Assembly (NCBI RefSeq): GCF_002159975.1
Contig: NZ_NFJR01000008.1
Coordinates: 54,832-118,831 of the forward strand
Direction: 5' to 3'
Origin: Barnesiella sp. An22
GTDB lineage: Bacteria; Bacteroidota; Bacteroidia; Bacteroidales; Barnesiellaceae
DNA length: 64,000 nucleotides
Position 1 is the first letter of the stretch. Each line of letters starts with the position of its first letter. A program made the position numbers and the translations under genes. A model generated the notes under the pieces. It had not been told where the DNA came from. It saw only the letters and a program-made list of their open reading frames with translations, and searched no databases. Shown here one piece after another: positions 45,165-55,350 of this stretch.

Positions 45165-45210
45165 GAGGCTACCCCTTCGCGGGGGTGGCCTCTTCTTTTT
45201 CTATTTATTT
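45165..45210 (+). terminator. Terminator of the lipoprotein gene
   Basis: GAGGCTACCCC pairs with GGGGTGGCCTC (small internal mismatch), then TTCTTTTTC. Confidence 0.8.
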
Positions 45211-45334
45211 TTATTCTCTTTGAGTCTGTTAGGCTACACGGCGAAATTTTTTCAAAAGGCCTATAAGGGTTGGTTGCCTTTTTTTTGTCATAAAAGTGTA
45301 ATGACCTTAAACATCTATTTAAATTTATAGATTC

Positions 45335-47644
45335 ATGAATCACATTAAAAAAATGCTCCTAAGTGCCGCCACTCTTCTGCTCTCGTTCGGAGGCTGGGCA
45401 CAAAACAATCCGGTAGCCAACGAGGCCGCCATTGTCCAATCGGGAAACATGCGTTTCACGGTGTTGACTCCCGAAATGATTCGTATCGAATACAGCGAAA
45501 AGAAACAGTTCGAAGATCGGGCTTCGTTTGTGGTCATCAACCGCAACTTGCCGGTACCCCGTTTCACGCAAGAAGAGCGTGACGGTTACCTCTATATCAC
45601 GACCGACAAGCTGGAGCTGCAGTACAAGTTGGGTACCTACCCGGTGAACAATGACCGTTGCGACCACAACCTGCAGATAGCCTTCGAGGTGAATGGTGCC
45701 GAAGAGGTGTGGTATCCCGGGAAAGAGGACCCCTATAACCTGAAAGGTACCACCCGTACCCTCGACAATGCCGAGGGCGATGTGCGCGAATGGCTCGAGA
45801 ACGGTTTGCTGTCGCGGTCGGGCTGGGCGGTAATCGACGAGCGCGAGCCCCGCAAGGATGGCAGCCTGAGCCTGATGTTCGAGAAAGACCCCGACGGGGG
45901 TATGGACTGGGTGGCCCAACGCAAAGACCCCAACTCGCTGGACCTGTATTTCATGGGCTACGGTCACGACTACAAGCGGGCTTTGTACGATTTCACCCGC
46001 ATTGCCGGTAAAATGCCGTTGCCTCCGCTCTACGTCTTTGGCTACTGGTATTCGAAATATCAACGCTATACCGAGCAGGACATGCGGGATATTGTGAACG
46101 ACATCCGTTCGCGCGACATCCCCATGGATGTGCTCGTCATCGATATGGACTGGCACCGCAACGGCAAGACCGGCGATACCAACGGTACCGAGTGGACCGG
46201 CTGGAGCTGGAACAAGGAGCTCTTTCCCGACCCGGCCGGCTTTATCGCCTGGTTGCACGAGCAGCACCTCAACACGACGCTCAACCTGCACCCGGCCGAT
46301 GGTGTTTTCCCTAAAGAGGATAACTACGAGGCTTTGTATGCCGACTTGTCCAACCGCTATTCCGACATCACGGCCGACAGCCTGACCAATGCCGACGGTA
46401 CCATCCGCTGGAATATCGAGAACAAAGATTTCTACGAAGCCTTCTTCGAGCACATTCTGCGCCCGCACGAGAATATCGGCGTCGATTTCTGGTGGGTCGA
46501 CTGGCAACAATGGATGATTGCCCAGAACGAACCCAACCTGGGCAACACCTTCTGGTTGAACCATGTCTTCTTCAACGACAAGAAGCTGCAAGGCAAGGAC
46601 CGTCCCTTCATCTTCCACCGCTGGGGCGGACTGGGCAACCACCGCTATCCTATCGGATTCTCGGGCGACTCGCATTCGACCTTCTCGTCGTTGGCCTTCC
46701 AGCCCTATTTCACCGCTACCGCCTCCAATGTAGGCTATGGCTACTGGAGCCACGACATCGGCGGCCACATTCAAGACTGGCCCAACAACTCCGAGCTCTA
46801 CCTGCGTTGGATTCAATACGGCGTGTTCTCGCCCATCTTGCGCACCCACTCGACGGCTGCCGGCCACATCGAGCGCCGTATCTGGAAATATGAGAACTTC
46901 GAGCAGATGCGCGATGCCATCTATCTGCGCTACGCCCTTATCCCCTATATCTATACGATGGCCCGCTGGTCGTACGACACGGGCGTAGGCATCTGCCGCC
47001 CCATGTACTACGACTATCCCGAGGCCGACGAGGCCTACCGCTACGAGGGTCAGTACATGTTTGGCAACGACATTCTGGCTGCCCCCATCACGGCTACCGA
47101 CAACGGTACGAACCAGAGCGAGAAGACCATCTGGCTGCCCGAAGGCAAGTGGTACGAGGTGATGACCGGCCAGGTGCTCGACGGCGGTCGTGTGGTGACG
47201 CGCACCTTTACCCGCGACCAGATTCCCTACTACTATCGCGAGGGGGCTATCGTGCCGCTCTACCCGCGCATCATGCACCTGAAGGAGCGCCCCGAAACGC
47301 TGATTCTGCAATTTGCTCCGGGTGCCGAGGGTGAGTTCAACTTCTACGAAGATGCCGGCAACAGTGCCGACTACGAAACCGCCTATACCTTTACCCGCAT
47401 CACCCAGCAGAGCGACGGAGAGAAGACCGTCTGCACCATCTATCCGCGCACCGGCTCGTTCGAGGGCATGCCTCAGTCGCGCTCTTATCGCCTCGAGATT
47501 CTGGCTCGCGACGAGGCTCCTGCCCGGGTAACATACGCCGACGGTACGGCTGCCGACTATGAATACGACGCCGAGGGTAAGAAGATTGTCATCTCGGTAC
47601 CCGCTACGGCTTGCAGCGAAACCATAACCCTCACCGTTGAATAA
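45335..47644 (+). CDS. Glycoside hydrolase family 31 enzyme
   Basis: This 769-residue secreted alpha-glycosidase has a signal peptide (MNHIKKMLLSAATLLLSFGGWAQ). The order is an N-terminal beta-sandwich (about 25-215), a TIM barrel (about 220-570) and C-terminal DUF5110-like beta domains. In the barrel DFWWVDWQQW gives the likely nucleophile Asp389, and GFSGDSH gives the acid/base Asp445; VLVIDMDWHRNG is the beta-strand-3 landmark. GH31 includes alpha-glucosidases, alpha-xylosidases and alpha-galactosidases, and the substrate cannot be assigned. A SusE/F-like gene follows after 15 bases, suggesting alpha-glucan use. Confidence 0.9.
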   Translation: MNHIKKMLLSAATLLLSFGGWAQNNPVANEAAIVQSGNMRFTVLTPEMIRIEYSEKKQFEDRASFVVINRNLPVPRFTQEERDGYLYITTDKLELQYKLGTYPVNNDRCDHNLQIAFEVNGAEEVWYPGKEDPYNLKGTTRTLDNAEGDVREWLENGLLSRSGWAVIDEREPRKDGSLSLMFEKDPDGGMDWVAQRKDPNSLDLYFMGYGHDYKRALYDFTRIAGKMPLPPLYVFGYWYSKYQRYTEQDMRDIVNDIRSRDIPMDVLVIDMDWHRNGKTGDTNGTEWTGWSWNKELFPDPAGFIAWLHEQHLNTTLNLHPADGVFPKEDNYEALYADLSNRYSDITADSLTNADGTIRWNIENKDFYEAFFEHILRPHENIGVDFWWVDWQQWMIAQNEPNLGNTFWLNHVFFNDKKLQGKDRPFIFHRWGGLGNHRYPIGFSGDSHSTFSSLAFQPYFTATASNVGYGYWSHDIGGHIQDWPNNSELYLRWIQYGVFSPILRTHSTAAGHIERRIWKYENFEQMRDAIYLRYALIPYIYTMARWSYDTGVGICRPMYYDYPEADEAYRYEGQYMFGNDILAAPITATDNGTNQSEKTIWLPEGKWYEVMTGQVLDGGRVVTRTFTRDQIPYYYREGAIVPLYPRIMHLKERPETLILQFAPGAEGEFNFYEDAGNSADYETAYTFTRITQQSDGEKTVCTIYPRTGSFEGMPQSRSYRLEILARDEAPARVTYADGTAADYEYDAEGKKIVISVPATACSETITLTVE

Positions 47645-47659
47645 AAGGAGGAGGCGGTT

Positions 47660-49030
47660 ATGGGAAAAGCAGGTAAATATATAGTTGCTTTTGCCTTGCT
47701 GTGGGGCATGTTTCCGGCAGCAGGCGCCGAATGGAAACTCGTGGGCGATACGGCCGAGCTGAAGAGTCCGGTGGTATTCTCGCCGGTGAGCGACAACGCC
47801 AATCGGTTTGAGTATGTAGGGCCTATGGTCGAAGATCTCTTCAAGGTAACCGACGGTACTACCCAGTATATTCAGGAGTGTGGCAGCAACAACCCTCTGG
47901 GCGACTCCATACCCCTGCACGAGGCCGACCCCGACGAGCGGGGCATGAGCATCCGCTATGCCGACAAGACCGATGTATACCGGCTCACCCTTACCGTCGA
48001 CGGTGAGGAGAAGAGTCTGAAAGCCGAGCGGATAGAGTTGCCGAAGAATCTCTACATCATCGGCGGCCCGTTCAACCGCGAGATTCAGTTCTGGAAATTC
48101 CAGGATGCCAAGCAACTCGTTCCCGATACGCAGTATCCCTATATATTCTACTACAAAGGGGTGATGCGCTACAACGACGAGGGCGACGAGTGTGGCAGCT
48201 TCATGTTCATACCGCACTTGACATGGGACGACAAGTATCACCCGGCGCTCACGGGCGACTGCCCGATTGCCGACAAGATAGGTCAACCGCTCGACATGCG
48301 GCTGAATGGCGAGGATAACAAATGGAGCATCGCCTCGGACCGCAGCGGCGACGGCTACTACGAAATCAAGGTCGATCTGCTCCACATGACCATGACGGTC
48401 GAGAAGTTCGAACCCGACCTGATCGAGGATCCCTTCCCCCTCTCGGTATTTGCCGCAGGTGCCGCCATGCCCTGTGGGTGGGACAACTCGCACCCGATGG
48501 TGCTCGACCCCATTGCCGACGGTGTATACCGCTGGCAGGGCGAGGTGCAGGGCGGCGATTTCAAATTCCTGCGCCGGCGGGGTACCTGGGAACGCTGCTA
48601 TGTGGCCACGACCCGCGACGAGCCGGTTCACCCCGGTGAGGAGCACGACGTAGTCTATGAGTACAACTCGTTTGTCGAGGGCAACGACTACAAGTTTACC
48701 GTGGCTGCCACCGACCCGTGTATCATCACGCTCGACCTCAATCGGATGAAGATGCGCGTCGATACCGAGGAGACCATCGGGGGCAGCGGCATCGCTCCCG
48801 TCGAGGAGTTGGGCGGCCTCACCTGGTATGCGTGGAATCATACGCTGTCGCTGCACACCACGACTGCAGTGGCTTTGCAGACCCATATATTTGCCCTTGA
48901 CGGGCGACTGGTTGCCCAGCGCAATTTTGTCGGGAGTACCGATATAACCTTGGCGCGTGGTTGTTATGTGGTCGTGTTGCGCGACGAAAAAGGATTGAAT
49001 TATGCTAATCTTAAAGTGCTGGTACGCTAA
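47660..49030 (+). CDS. SusE/SusF-like glycan-binding protein with T9SS-type C-terminus
   Basis: This 456-residue protein has a signal peptide (about 1-23, GMFPAAGA). It shows repeated SusE/SusF-type starch-binding units: NLYIIGGPFNREIQFWKF, then a LTGDCPIADKIG and WSIASDRSGDGYYEIKVDLLHMTM pair, then VFAAGAAMPCGWDNSHPMVL and FKFLRRRGTWERCYV. The end (LGGLTWYAWNHTLSLHTT...IFALDGRLVAQRN...GCYVVVLRD) fits a T9SS type A signal instead of a lipobox. A strong GGAGGAGG ribosome-binding-like sequence precedes the ATG. It probably presents glucan to the GH31 enzyme encoded upstream. Confidence 0.8.
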   Translation: MGKAGKYIVAFALLWGMFPAAGAEWKLVGDTAELKSPVVFSPVSDNANRFEYVGPMVEDLFKVTDGTTQYIQECGSNNPLGDSIPLHEADPDERGMSIRYADKTDVYRLTLTVDGEEKSLKAERIELPKNLYIIGGPFNREIQFWKFQDAKQLVPDTQYPYIFYYKGVMRYNDEGDECGSFMFIPHLTWDDKYHPALTGDCPIADKIGQPLDMRLNGEDNKWSIASDRSGDGYYEIKVDLLHMTMTVEKFEPDLIEDPFPLSVFAAGAAMPCGWDNSHPMVLDPIADGVYRWQGEVQGGDFKFLRRRGTWERCYVATTRDEPVHPGEEHDVVYEYNSFVEGNDYKFTVAATDPCIITLDLNRMKMRVDTEETIGGSGIAPVEELGGLTWYAWNHTLSLHTTTAVALQTHIFALDGRLVAQRNFVGSTDITLARGCYVVVLRDEKGLNYANLKVLVR

Positions 49031-49050
49031 TCTGTGCGACCTGTAAACGA

Positions 49051-49106
49051 GAGGGGCACTGCACGATACAACGGTATCGGTCGGTGCCCCTTCGATTTTT
49101 CTGTCA
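49051..49106 (+). terminator. Terminator after the SusE/F-like gene
   Basis: AGGGGCAC pairs with GTGCCCCT, with an inner GATAC/GTATC stem, followed by TTCGATTTTTC. Confidence 0.8.
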
Positions 49107-49147
49107 GGTATGTGTCTATCTGTGTGTAGAATTGGCCGGCCGGCGGG

Positions 49148-51001
49148 TTACGGTACCACCACCTTGAGGGTGTGGTTGCCGCAGCGCAGCAGGTAGAGGC
49201 CGGGTTGCAGGTCGAGGGTATTGTCGCCTTCGAGGCCCGGCTGTTGCCGTACCAGTTGCCCTTGCAGGTTATAGACCGTCAAGGGGCACGAGGCTTGCAG
49301 GCGTACGACGAGGCCGCCGGGACGGGTCATCACCTTCACCCCGGCGGGGTCGCTTTCGAGATTCTCGACACTGGCCGGGAGGGGAACCTCGGTCAGCGCG
49401 GTCCACGACGACTGGTAGAGCTTGCCGTCCGATTCGGCATAGGCACTCATGCGGAAGGCGAAGCGGTCGCCCCACGCCTGGGGCAGGTCGGTGAAGGTAT
49501 AGCTGTTGATGCGTCGTCCCTCGACGAGCCGGTAGTCGTAGTTGTAGCTGAAGCTGTCGCCCGTGGAGAGGTTCTGGGTGAGGGTGAGTTCGTCGAGATA
49601 CATCTCTTGCGTATAGTCTCTCTGTCGGAAGTAGATTTCGAGACTGGTCGTCGGGCTGCTGTGGTCGAAGGTAATCGTGACCTCGTTGTAGCCGGGGTGG
49701 GAGAGTGTGACGCTCTTTTTCTCGGCATTCCCCGTCTGGTAGTAGTTGTTGAAGTCGACCTGGTCGCCCATGGCTCCGTAGATGCGGGCCTTGGCTGTGT
49801 ATCCGCCGGTGTTGCTCATGGCGATGGTGGGGGTGGAGATGCTGATACCGCCGAGCATGCCGCCGGTCCAGCAGCCGTAGAAGGCCGACCAGTCGGGCAC
49901 GGTGGTGTAGTCATCGTAGTTGGTGCCGCCCATGTCGTCGACCGGTAGCTCTACGGTGCCGCCGGTGAAGGCGTCGAAGTTCTCATAGAGAACCGTCTGT
50001 CCCGGCTCGTCGCGTTGGGCCGTGTGGGTATAGATGTTGTAGAGCACGTAGCCGTCGGCCCCGATTACGGTGCTCCAGTTGGCGGTGTACTGCCCGCCGT
50101 GCACTTCGGTAAAGTCGTTGAGGCGGGGTGTTTCGAGGGAGCCGGCAAAGCCGAAGACATCGACGATGTTCGACTCGGCCGAGCGTTCGTTGCCCTGGAT
50201 GCTCTGTACCGTATAGAAGTAGTCGGTATCGGGTTGCAGACCGCTTACGGGGACCGAAGTGTTTGTGGTCTCCAACCCTTCTATCAGATAGTCGCGTGTC
50301 TTGACCATTCCGCCGTAGGTGATGGCGATGTCGTCGATGGCGGTGGGGCTGTTCATGTCGGGAGCCTCGTCGGTGTAGGTGATTTTGAACCGGATGCACC
50401 CCACGGGAATTTCGCGGCTATACTCCACGATGCCGCCAGCCGGGTAGTAGATGGTCGAGGTTTCGCCCAGCAGGCTCCACTGGTTGCCGTCGTAACCGTA
50501 GGCAGCTACGGTGCCGTTGCCGTTGGCATTCTTGACCCAGAACGAAAACCGTGAAGCGGGAGCCGGCAGGATGGGGGTGACTATCGAGTCGCGCTCGGAA
50601 TCGAAGGCGAGGGCTATCGTGCCCGAGTGTACCGAGGTGGTGTCGGTGGCGACCGTCGTGGTGTAGAGCTGGCGCACCGAGCCGCCGGTTACGTCGAGGC
50701 TCCACCCCTCGGGCAGGGTCGACCGGTCGAAGTCGATGTATTTGTTGCGCTTCGATCCCAGCGTGGTGGGGACCAGCCCCTCGAAACTTTCGGTAATCGA
50801 GGTCTCGGGGGTACCCGAATCGGCCATTGTGTAGGCAAAAACATTCAGTTGATAGCCCGATGCCGCTTCGACGGGCTGCCAGTTGGCTGTGAACGAGGTG
50901 GTGGTCACATCGGTAGCCGGGAGAGCGACGGGAGATTCGATGGCGGCTTGTGTCGCTTGCAGGCCATAAAGCGCCCACAGAAGAGCAATCAGTTTTTTCA
51001 T
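49148..51001 (-). CDS. Secreted fibronectin type III protein with T9SS sorting domain
   Basis: This 617-residue protein has a signal peptide (MKKLIALLWALYGLQATQA). Fibronectin type III segments lie at about 25-55 and 235-290, joined to jelly-roll 'choice-of-anchor' domains (about 65-230 and 340-490; SFWVKNANGNG and a later matching unit). A final FN3-like part and a 65-residue T9SS type A end (VMTRPGGLVVRL...VYNLQGQLVRQQ...GLYLLRCGNHTLKVVV) follow. It is probably a surface-attached binding protein; no catalytic motif was seen. Confidence 0.82.
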   Translation of the reverse strand: MKKLIALLWALYGLQATQAAIESPVALPATDVTTTSFTANWQPVEAASGYQLNVFAYTMADSGTPETSITESFEGLVPTTLGSKRNKYIDFDRSTLPEGWSLDVTGGSVRQLYTTTVATDTTSVHSGTIALAFDSERDSIVTPILPAPASRFSFWVKNANGNGTVAAYGYDGNQWSLLGETSTIYYPAGGIVEYSREIPVGCIRFKITYTDEAPDMNSPTAIDDIAITYGGMVKTRDYLIEGLETTNTSVPVSGLQPDTDYFYTVQSIQGNERSAESNIVDVFGFAGSLETPRLNDFTEVHGGQYTANWSTVIGADGYVLYNIYTHTAQRDEPGQTVLYENFDAFTGGTVELPVDDMGGTNYDDYTTVPDWSAFYGCWTGGMLGGISISTPTIAMSNTGGYTAKARIYGAMGDQVDFNNYYQTGNAEKKSVTLSHPGYNEVTITFDHSSPTTSLEIYFRQRDYTQEMYLDELTLTQNLSTGDSFSYNYDYRLVEGRRINSYTFTDLPQAWGDRFAFRMSAYAESDGKLYQSSWTALTEVPLPASVENLESDPAGVKVMTRPGGLVVRLQASCPLTVYNLQGQLVRQQPGLEGDNTLDLQPGLYLLRCGNHTLKVVVP

Positions 51002-51077
51002 AGCTCGAACGAATAAAGTTTACCCCGTAAAGATAGGTAAATATATGGAAAAATGTTACTGAAAAGCTATATAAAGT

Positions 51078-51108
51078 AAAAGCCCGCCGAAAATCGGCAG
51101 GCTTTTGC
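51078..51108 (-). terminator. Terminator of the lysS-gpsA-pgi operon
   Basis: AAAAGCCCGCCGA pairs with TCGGCAGGCTTTT (one mismatch) around an AAA loop, with T-rich flanks on both strands. It can also act on the plus strand. Confidence 0.85.
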
Positions 51109-51136
51109 TTTATAATTGTCACCAGAAGTGCGATGG

Positions 51137-52480
51137 TCAGATGCGAGCCTGGATGGCTTTGCTCTCCTCTTCGTAGCCGGGTTTGTTGAGCAGGGCGAAC
51201 ATGTTGCGCTTGTAAGCCTCTACGCCCGGTTGGTTGAAGGGGTTCACGCCCAAGATGTAGCCGCTGATACCGCAAGCCTTCTCGAAGAAGTAGATGAGTT
51301 GGCCCAGATAGGTTTCGGTGAGTTCGGGAACCACGATTTTGAGGTTGGGCACACCGCCGTCGACGTGGGCGATTTGCGTACCGAGCTCGGCCATCTTGTT
51401 CACCTCGTCTACGCGTTTGCCAGCCAGATAGTTGAGGCCGTCGAGGTTCTCCTGGTCCGAGGGGATGGTAACCGTGTGCTTCATCTGGGCTACCGAGAGC
51501 ACGGTCTCGAAGATGATGCGTTCGCCCTCCTGAATCCATTGACCCATCGAGTGCAGGTCGGTCGTGAAGTCGACCGAAGCGGGGAAGATGCCCAGGTGGT
51601 CCTTACCTTCGCTCTCGCCGTAGAGTTGTTTCCACCACTCGGCAAAGTAGTGCAGTTTGGGGTTGAAGTTGACGAGAATCTCGACCTTCTTGCCGCTCTG
51701 GTAGAGGGCGTTGCGGGTAGCGGCATAGATGGCGGCGGGGTTCTGCTCGAAGGGAACCTCTTCGCCACAAGCCTTCTCCATGGCAACGGCACCGGCCACG
51801 AGGGCGCGGATGTCGAAGCCCGCGATGGCGATGGGCAGCAGACCTACGGGGGTGAGTACCGAGAAGCGGCCGCCTACGTTGTCGGCGATGACGAAAGTCT
51901 TGTAACCCTCGGTGTCGGCCAGTTTGCGCAGGGCACCCTTGTGGGCGTCGGTGATGGCCACGATGCGGTGCTTGGCCTCCTCTTTGCCCACTTGAGCCTC
52001 GAGTTGCTCCTTGAGCAGACGGAAGGCGATGGCCGGCTCGGTAGTCGTTCCCGATTTGGAGATAACGACGATGCCGAACGATTTCCCCTTCAGCAAGGTT
52101 TGCAGTTCATACAGGTAGTCCTCGCCGATGTTCTGTCCGGCAAAGAGGACAATGGGGTTTTTATGTTCGTGGTGCAGGAACTCGAAGGTATCCGAGAGGG
52201 CCTCGATTACGGCTTTGGCACCCAGGTAGCTGCCGCCGATACCGATAACGACTACGATGTCGCAGCGCTCTTTCATCTGTTGGGCTGTGGCTTCGAGGTC
52301 GGCCAGATGGGCTTCGGTTATTTCGGAGGGCAGGTGCAGCCAACCCAGAAAGTCGTTACCCTTGCCGGTACCTTTGTGAAGCATTTCGATGCCGTTTGCA
52401 GCTTTGTCTTGCAAAGCGAAGACGTCGCTCTTGGATACGGTTCCTAAAGCTTTTTCGATGTTCAATTCGATTGATTTCAT
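51137..52480 (-). CDS. pgi: Glucose-6-phosphate isomerase
   Basis: Pgi interconverts glucose 6-phosphate and fructose 6-phosphate in cytosolic glycolysis. The 447-residue protein is of the short bacterial type. [19 protein letters not shown] (about 76-94) forms the sugar-phosphate site, [12 protein letters not shown] the phosphate-binding SxSGxT loop (about 138-149), and a late HVDGGVPNL region carries the catalytic His. It is third in the lysS-gpsA-pgi transcript, 21 bases after gpsA. Confidence 0.96.
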   Translation of the reverse strand: MKSIELNIEKALGTVSKSDVFALQDKAANGIEMLHKGTGKGNDFLGWLHLPSEITEAHLADLEATAQQMKERCDIVVVIGIGGSYLGAKAVIEALSDTFEFLHHEHKNPIVLFAGQNIGEDYLYELQTLLKGKSFGIVVISKSGTTTEPAIAFRLLKEQLEAQVGKEEAKHRIVAITDAHKGALRKLADTEGYKTFVIADNVGGRFSVLTPVGLLPIAIAGFDIRALVAGAVAMEKACGEEVPFEQNPAAIYAATRNALYQSGKKVEILVNFNPKLHYFAEWWKQLYGESEGKDHLGIFPASVDFTTDLHSMGQWIQEGERIIFETVLSVAQMKHTVTIPSDQENLDGLNYLAGKRVDEVNKMAELGTQIAHVDGGVPNLKIVVPELTETYLGQLIYFFEKACGISGYILGVNPFNQPGVEAYKRNMFALLNKPGYEEESKAIQARI

Positions 52481-52501
52481 AGCTTTGACTCTATTTGTTG
52501 A

Positions 52502-53500
52502 TTATAGAAATGTATCGTAAATATTTTCGATGGCATGCCGGGGCAATACCTTTTTGTATAGTATATCATAAACGCATTGCAGGATAGGCATGTTCACGTG
52601 GTAGCGCTCGTTTATCTCGTAGATGCACTTGGTGCCGTAGTATCCCTCGGCAATCATCTCCATCTCCATCTTGGCGGCGTTGACCGAATAACCGCGCCCG
52701 ATCATGGAGCCGAAATTGTGGTTGCGGCTGAAGCGGGAGTAGGCGGTCACCAGCAGGTCGCCCAGGTACACCGAGTCGCTGATGTTTCGATGTTCGCAGG
52801 GCGATACGGCCCGCAAGAAGCGGTTCATCTCGTTGAGGGCGTTGGAGACAAGCATGGCCTGGAAGTTGTCGCCGCTCTTCATGCCGTGGCAGATGCCGGC
52901 GGCAATGGCGTAGACGTTTTTCAGCACGGCCGAGTATTCGATGCCTCTGACGTCGGTCGAGACGATGGTTTTCAGTTTGGCTCCGTTGAGGGCGTTGGCC
53001 AGCGCATGGGCCCGCTCCAGGTCGTTGCATCCCACGGTGAGGTAGGAGAGTCGTTCGAGGGCCACCTCCTCGGCGTGGCAGGGGCCGCCGATGACGGCCA
53101 ACTGCGATTCGGGCACGTGATAGAAGGTTTGCAGATACTCGGTGACAATCATGTTCTCGTCGGGTACGATGCCCTTGATGGCCGTCACTACGAATTTGCC
53201 GCTGATGTCGGTGTCCAGCTTCTTGAGGTGGGCCTTCATGTAGGGCGAGGGCGTCACCAGTATCAGGGTGTCGGCCGCTTCGGCAATTTCGTTGATGTCG
53301 GAGCTGAAGTGGATGCGCGAGGTGTCGAAGGCGACATCCGACAGGTACACCGGGTTGTGGCCGGTTTGCTTGAAATCGGCAATACGGTCGTCGCGCCGCA
53401 TGTACCACAGGATGCTGTCGGCATTGTTCAGCGTCAGCTTGGCCAGCGCCGTAGCCCAACTGCCGCCCCCCATGATCGCTATTTTACCGGGAATGGTCAT
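52502..53500 (-). CDS. gpsA: Glycerol-3-phosphate dehydrogenase [NAD(P)+]
   Basis: GpsA reduces dihydroxyacetone phosphate to sn-glycerol 3-phosphate for phospholipid synthesis. The 332-residue protein has the dinucleotide motif IAIMGGGSWATALAKL (8-23), the catalytic Lys region GIEYSAVLKNVYAIAAGICHG (about 184-204) and SRFSRNHNFGSMIGRG. It lies 26 bases after lysS and 21 before pgi. Confidence 0.96.
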   Translation of the reverse strand: MTIPGKIAIMGGGSWATALAKLTLNNADSILWYMRRDDRIADFKQTGHNPVYLSDVAFDTSRIHFSSDINEIAEAADTLILVTPSPYMKAHLKKLDTDISGKFVVTAIKGIVPDENMIVTEYLQTFYHVPESQLAVIGGPCHAEEVALERLSYLTVGCNDLERAHALANALNGAKLKTIVSTDVRGIEYSAVLKNVYAIAAGICHGMKSGDNFQAMLVSNALNEMNRFLRAVSPCEHRNISDSVYLGDLLVTAYSRFSRNHNFGSMIGRGYSVNAAKMEMEMIAEGYYGTKCIYEINERYHVNMPILQCVYDILYKKVLPRHAIENIYDTFL

Positions 53501-53526
53501 GTGATAGGATAGGGCTTTTTGGAGGA

Positions 53527-55260
53527 TTATTTATTTGCGTTTTCTACCCAATTTTTTACGTCGTCGACCGTGGGGTTAGCCAGGTCGAGTTTATATTTCT
53601 TGTTGATGCCGCAAATCTCCTGGTGCATCTTGTTGGGGTTGGCCTCGGCCAGGTCGGCTACGGTGAGGTAGCCGGCTTTCTGGATGGGGGCTACCCATTG
53701 AGCCGGTACACCTATGGCAGTATAGGCGGCCTCTTTGTCGCGTTTCTGTACCTTCTCGGGACGCATCTGCGGGAAGAAGAGCACCTCTTGTATGGTGGTC
53801 TGGCCGGTCATCAGCATCACGAGGCGGTCCATGCCGATACCCATGCCCGACGTGGGGGGCATGCCGTATTCGAGGGCGCGGATGAAGTCGTTGTCGATAA
53901 ACATGGCCTCGTCGTCACCTTTCTCCGAGAGACGCAGCTGCTCTTCGAAGCGCAGGCGCTGGTCGATGGGGTCGTTCAGCTCGGAGTAGGCGTTGCACAG
54001 CTCCTTGCCGTTGACCATGAGCTCGAAGCGCTCGGTCAGCTCGGGGTTGTGGCGGTGACGCTTGGTGAGGGGCGACATCTCGATGGGATAGTCGGTGATG
54101 AAGGTAGGTTGTATGTAGTGGCCTTCGCATTTTTCGCCGAAGATTTCGTCGATGATCTTGCCCTTGCCCATGGTCTCGTCGATCTCTACGCCTATCTGCT
54201 TGCACACCTCGCGCAGTTGTGCTTCGTTCATGCCGCTGATGTCGATGCCGGTGTGCTCCTTGATGGCGTCGAGCATGGTGATGCGCTTGAAGGGCGGCTT
54301 GAAGCTGATGACGTTGTCGCCCACCTTGATCTGGTCGGTACCGTTCACGTCGATGCAAATCTTCTCGAGCATCTTCTCGGTGAAGTCCATCATCCAGTTA
54401 TAGTCCTTGTACGAGACGTAAATCTCCATACAGGTAAACTCGGGGTTGTGGGTGCGGTCCATACCCTCGTTGCGGAAGTTCTTGGAGAACTCGTATACCC
54501 CCTCGAAGCCGCCCACGATGAGGCGTTTGAGGTAGAGCTCATCGGCAATGCGCAGGTAGAGCGGAATGTCGAGGGCGTTGTGGTGCGTGATGAAGGGCCG
54601 GGCGGCGGCACCGCCGGGAATCGATTGCAGAATAGGGGTCTCGACCTCCAGATAGCCGCGGGCGTTGAAATACTCGCGCATCGAGGTGTAGACCTTCGTA
54701 CGTTTGATGAAAATATCTTTTACTCCCTCGTTTACTACCAGGTCGACGTAGCGCTGGCGGTAACGCAGTTCGGGGTCTTCGAACGAGTCGTAGGCCACGC
54801 CGTCTTTCATCTTGACGATAGGCAGCGGGCGCAGCGATTTGGAGAGTACCGTCAGTTCCTGGGCGTGTACGGTGATTTCGCCCGTCTGTGTGCGGAATAC
54901 GAAACCGCGGATACCCACGAAGTCGCCAATATCGAGCAGCTTCTTGAATACCGTGTTGTACAGCTCCTTGTCTTCGCCGGGGCAAAGGTCGTCGCGCGAG
55001 ATATATACCTGGATGCGGCCCACCGAGTCCTTCAACTCGATAAACGAGGCCTTGCCCATGATGCGGCGGCTCATGATGCGGCCGGCGATAGATACCTGAC
55101 GGGGCTCTTCGGCACCGTCGACAAAATTATCTTTTATTTCCTGAGAGTAAGCATTTACCGGATATTCGGCTGCGGGATAGGGCTCGATGCCCATTTTGCG
55201 CAACTCGTCAAGACTGTTGCGGCGAATGATCTCTTGTTCGCTCAGATCGAGAATATTCAT
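53527..55260 (-). CDS. lysS: Lysyl-tRNA synthetase, class II
   Basis: LysS charges tRNA-Lys. The 577-residue protein has an N-terminal OB-fold anticodon domain (about 55-150) and a class II catalytic core: motif 2 [20 protein letters not shown] (about 260-279) and motif 3 [12 protein letters not shown] (about 481-492). It is longer than the usual 500 residues because of about 70 extra C-terminal residues ([16 protein letters not shown] onward) that look like a helix-hairpin-helix tail, which occurs in Bacteroidetes LysS. First gene of a three-gene operon. Confidence 0.96.
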   Translation of the reverse strand: MNILDLSEQEIIRRNSLDELRKMGIEPYPAAEYPVNAYSQEIKDNFVDGAEEPRQVSIAGRIMSRRIMGKASFIELKDSVGRIQVYISRDDLCPGEDKELYNTVFKKLLDIGDFVGIRGFVFRTQTGEITVHAQELTVLSKSLRPLPIVKMKDGVAYDSFEDPELRYRQRYVDLVVNEGVKDIFIKRTKVYTSMREYFNARGYLEVETPILQSIPGGAAARPFITHHNALDIPLYLRIADELYLKRLIVGGFEGVYEFSKNFRNEGMDRTHNPEFTCMEIYVSYKDYNWMMDFTEKMLEKICIDVNGTDQIKVGDNVISFKPPFKRITMLDAIKEHTGIDISGMNEAQLREVCKQIGVEIDETMGKGKIIDEIFGEKCEGHYIQPTFITDYPIEMSPLTKRHRHNPELTERFELMVNGKELCNAYSELNDPIDQRLRFEEQLRLSEKGDDEAMFIDNDFIRALEYGMPPTSGMGIGMDRLVMLMTGQTTIQEVLFFPQMRPEKVQKRDKEAAYTAIGVPAQWVAPIQKAGYLTVADLAEANPNKMHQEICGINKKYKLDLANPTVDDVKNWVENANK

Positions 55261-55283
55261 AGACGTAAGTTTGTAAATTTTCG

Positions 55284-55291
55284 CAAAAATA
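55284..55291 (-). promoter_or_regulatory. -7 element of the lysS operon
   Basis: The minus strand reads TATTTTTG, 23 bases upstream of the ATG at 55260. Confidence 0.6.
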
Positions 55292-55350
55292 CAAAACTTT
55301 AGGCGAAAACGTCTACGATTTGGCGTAAATTATTGTTATCGAACGGTCAT

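Noticed and set aside
45359..48886. A 1175-codon open frame antisense to the GH31 and SusE/F-like genes
   Set aside because: It spans two real genes and their intergenic gap, lacks a signal or known domain, and both sense genes have clear family motifs.
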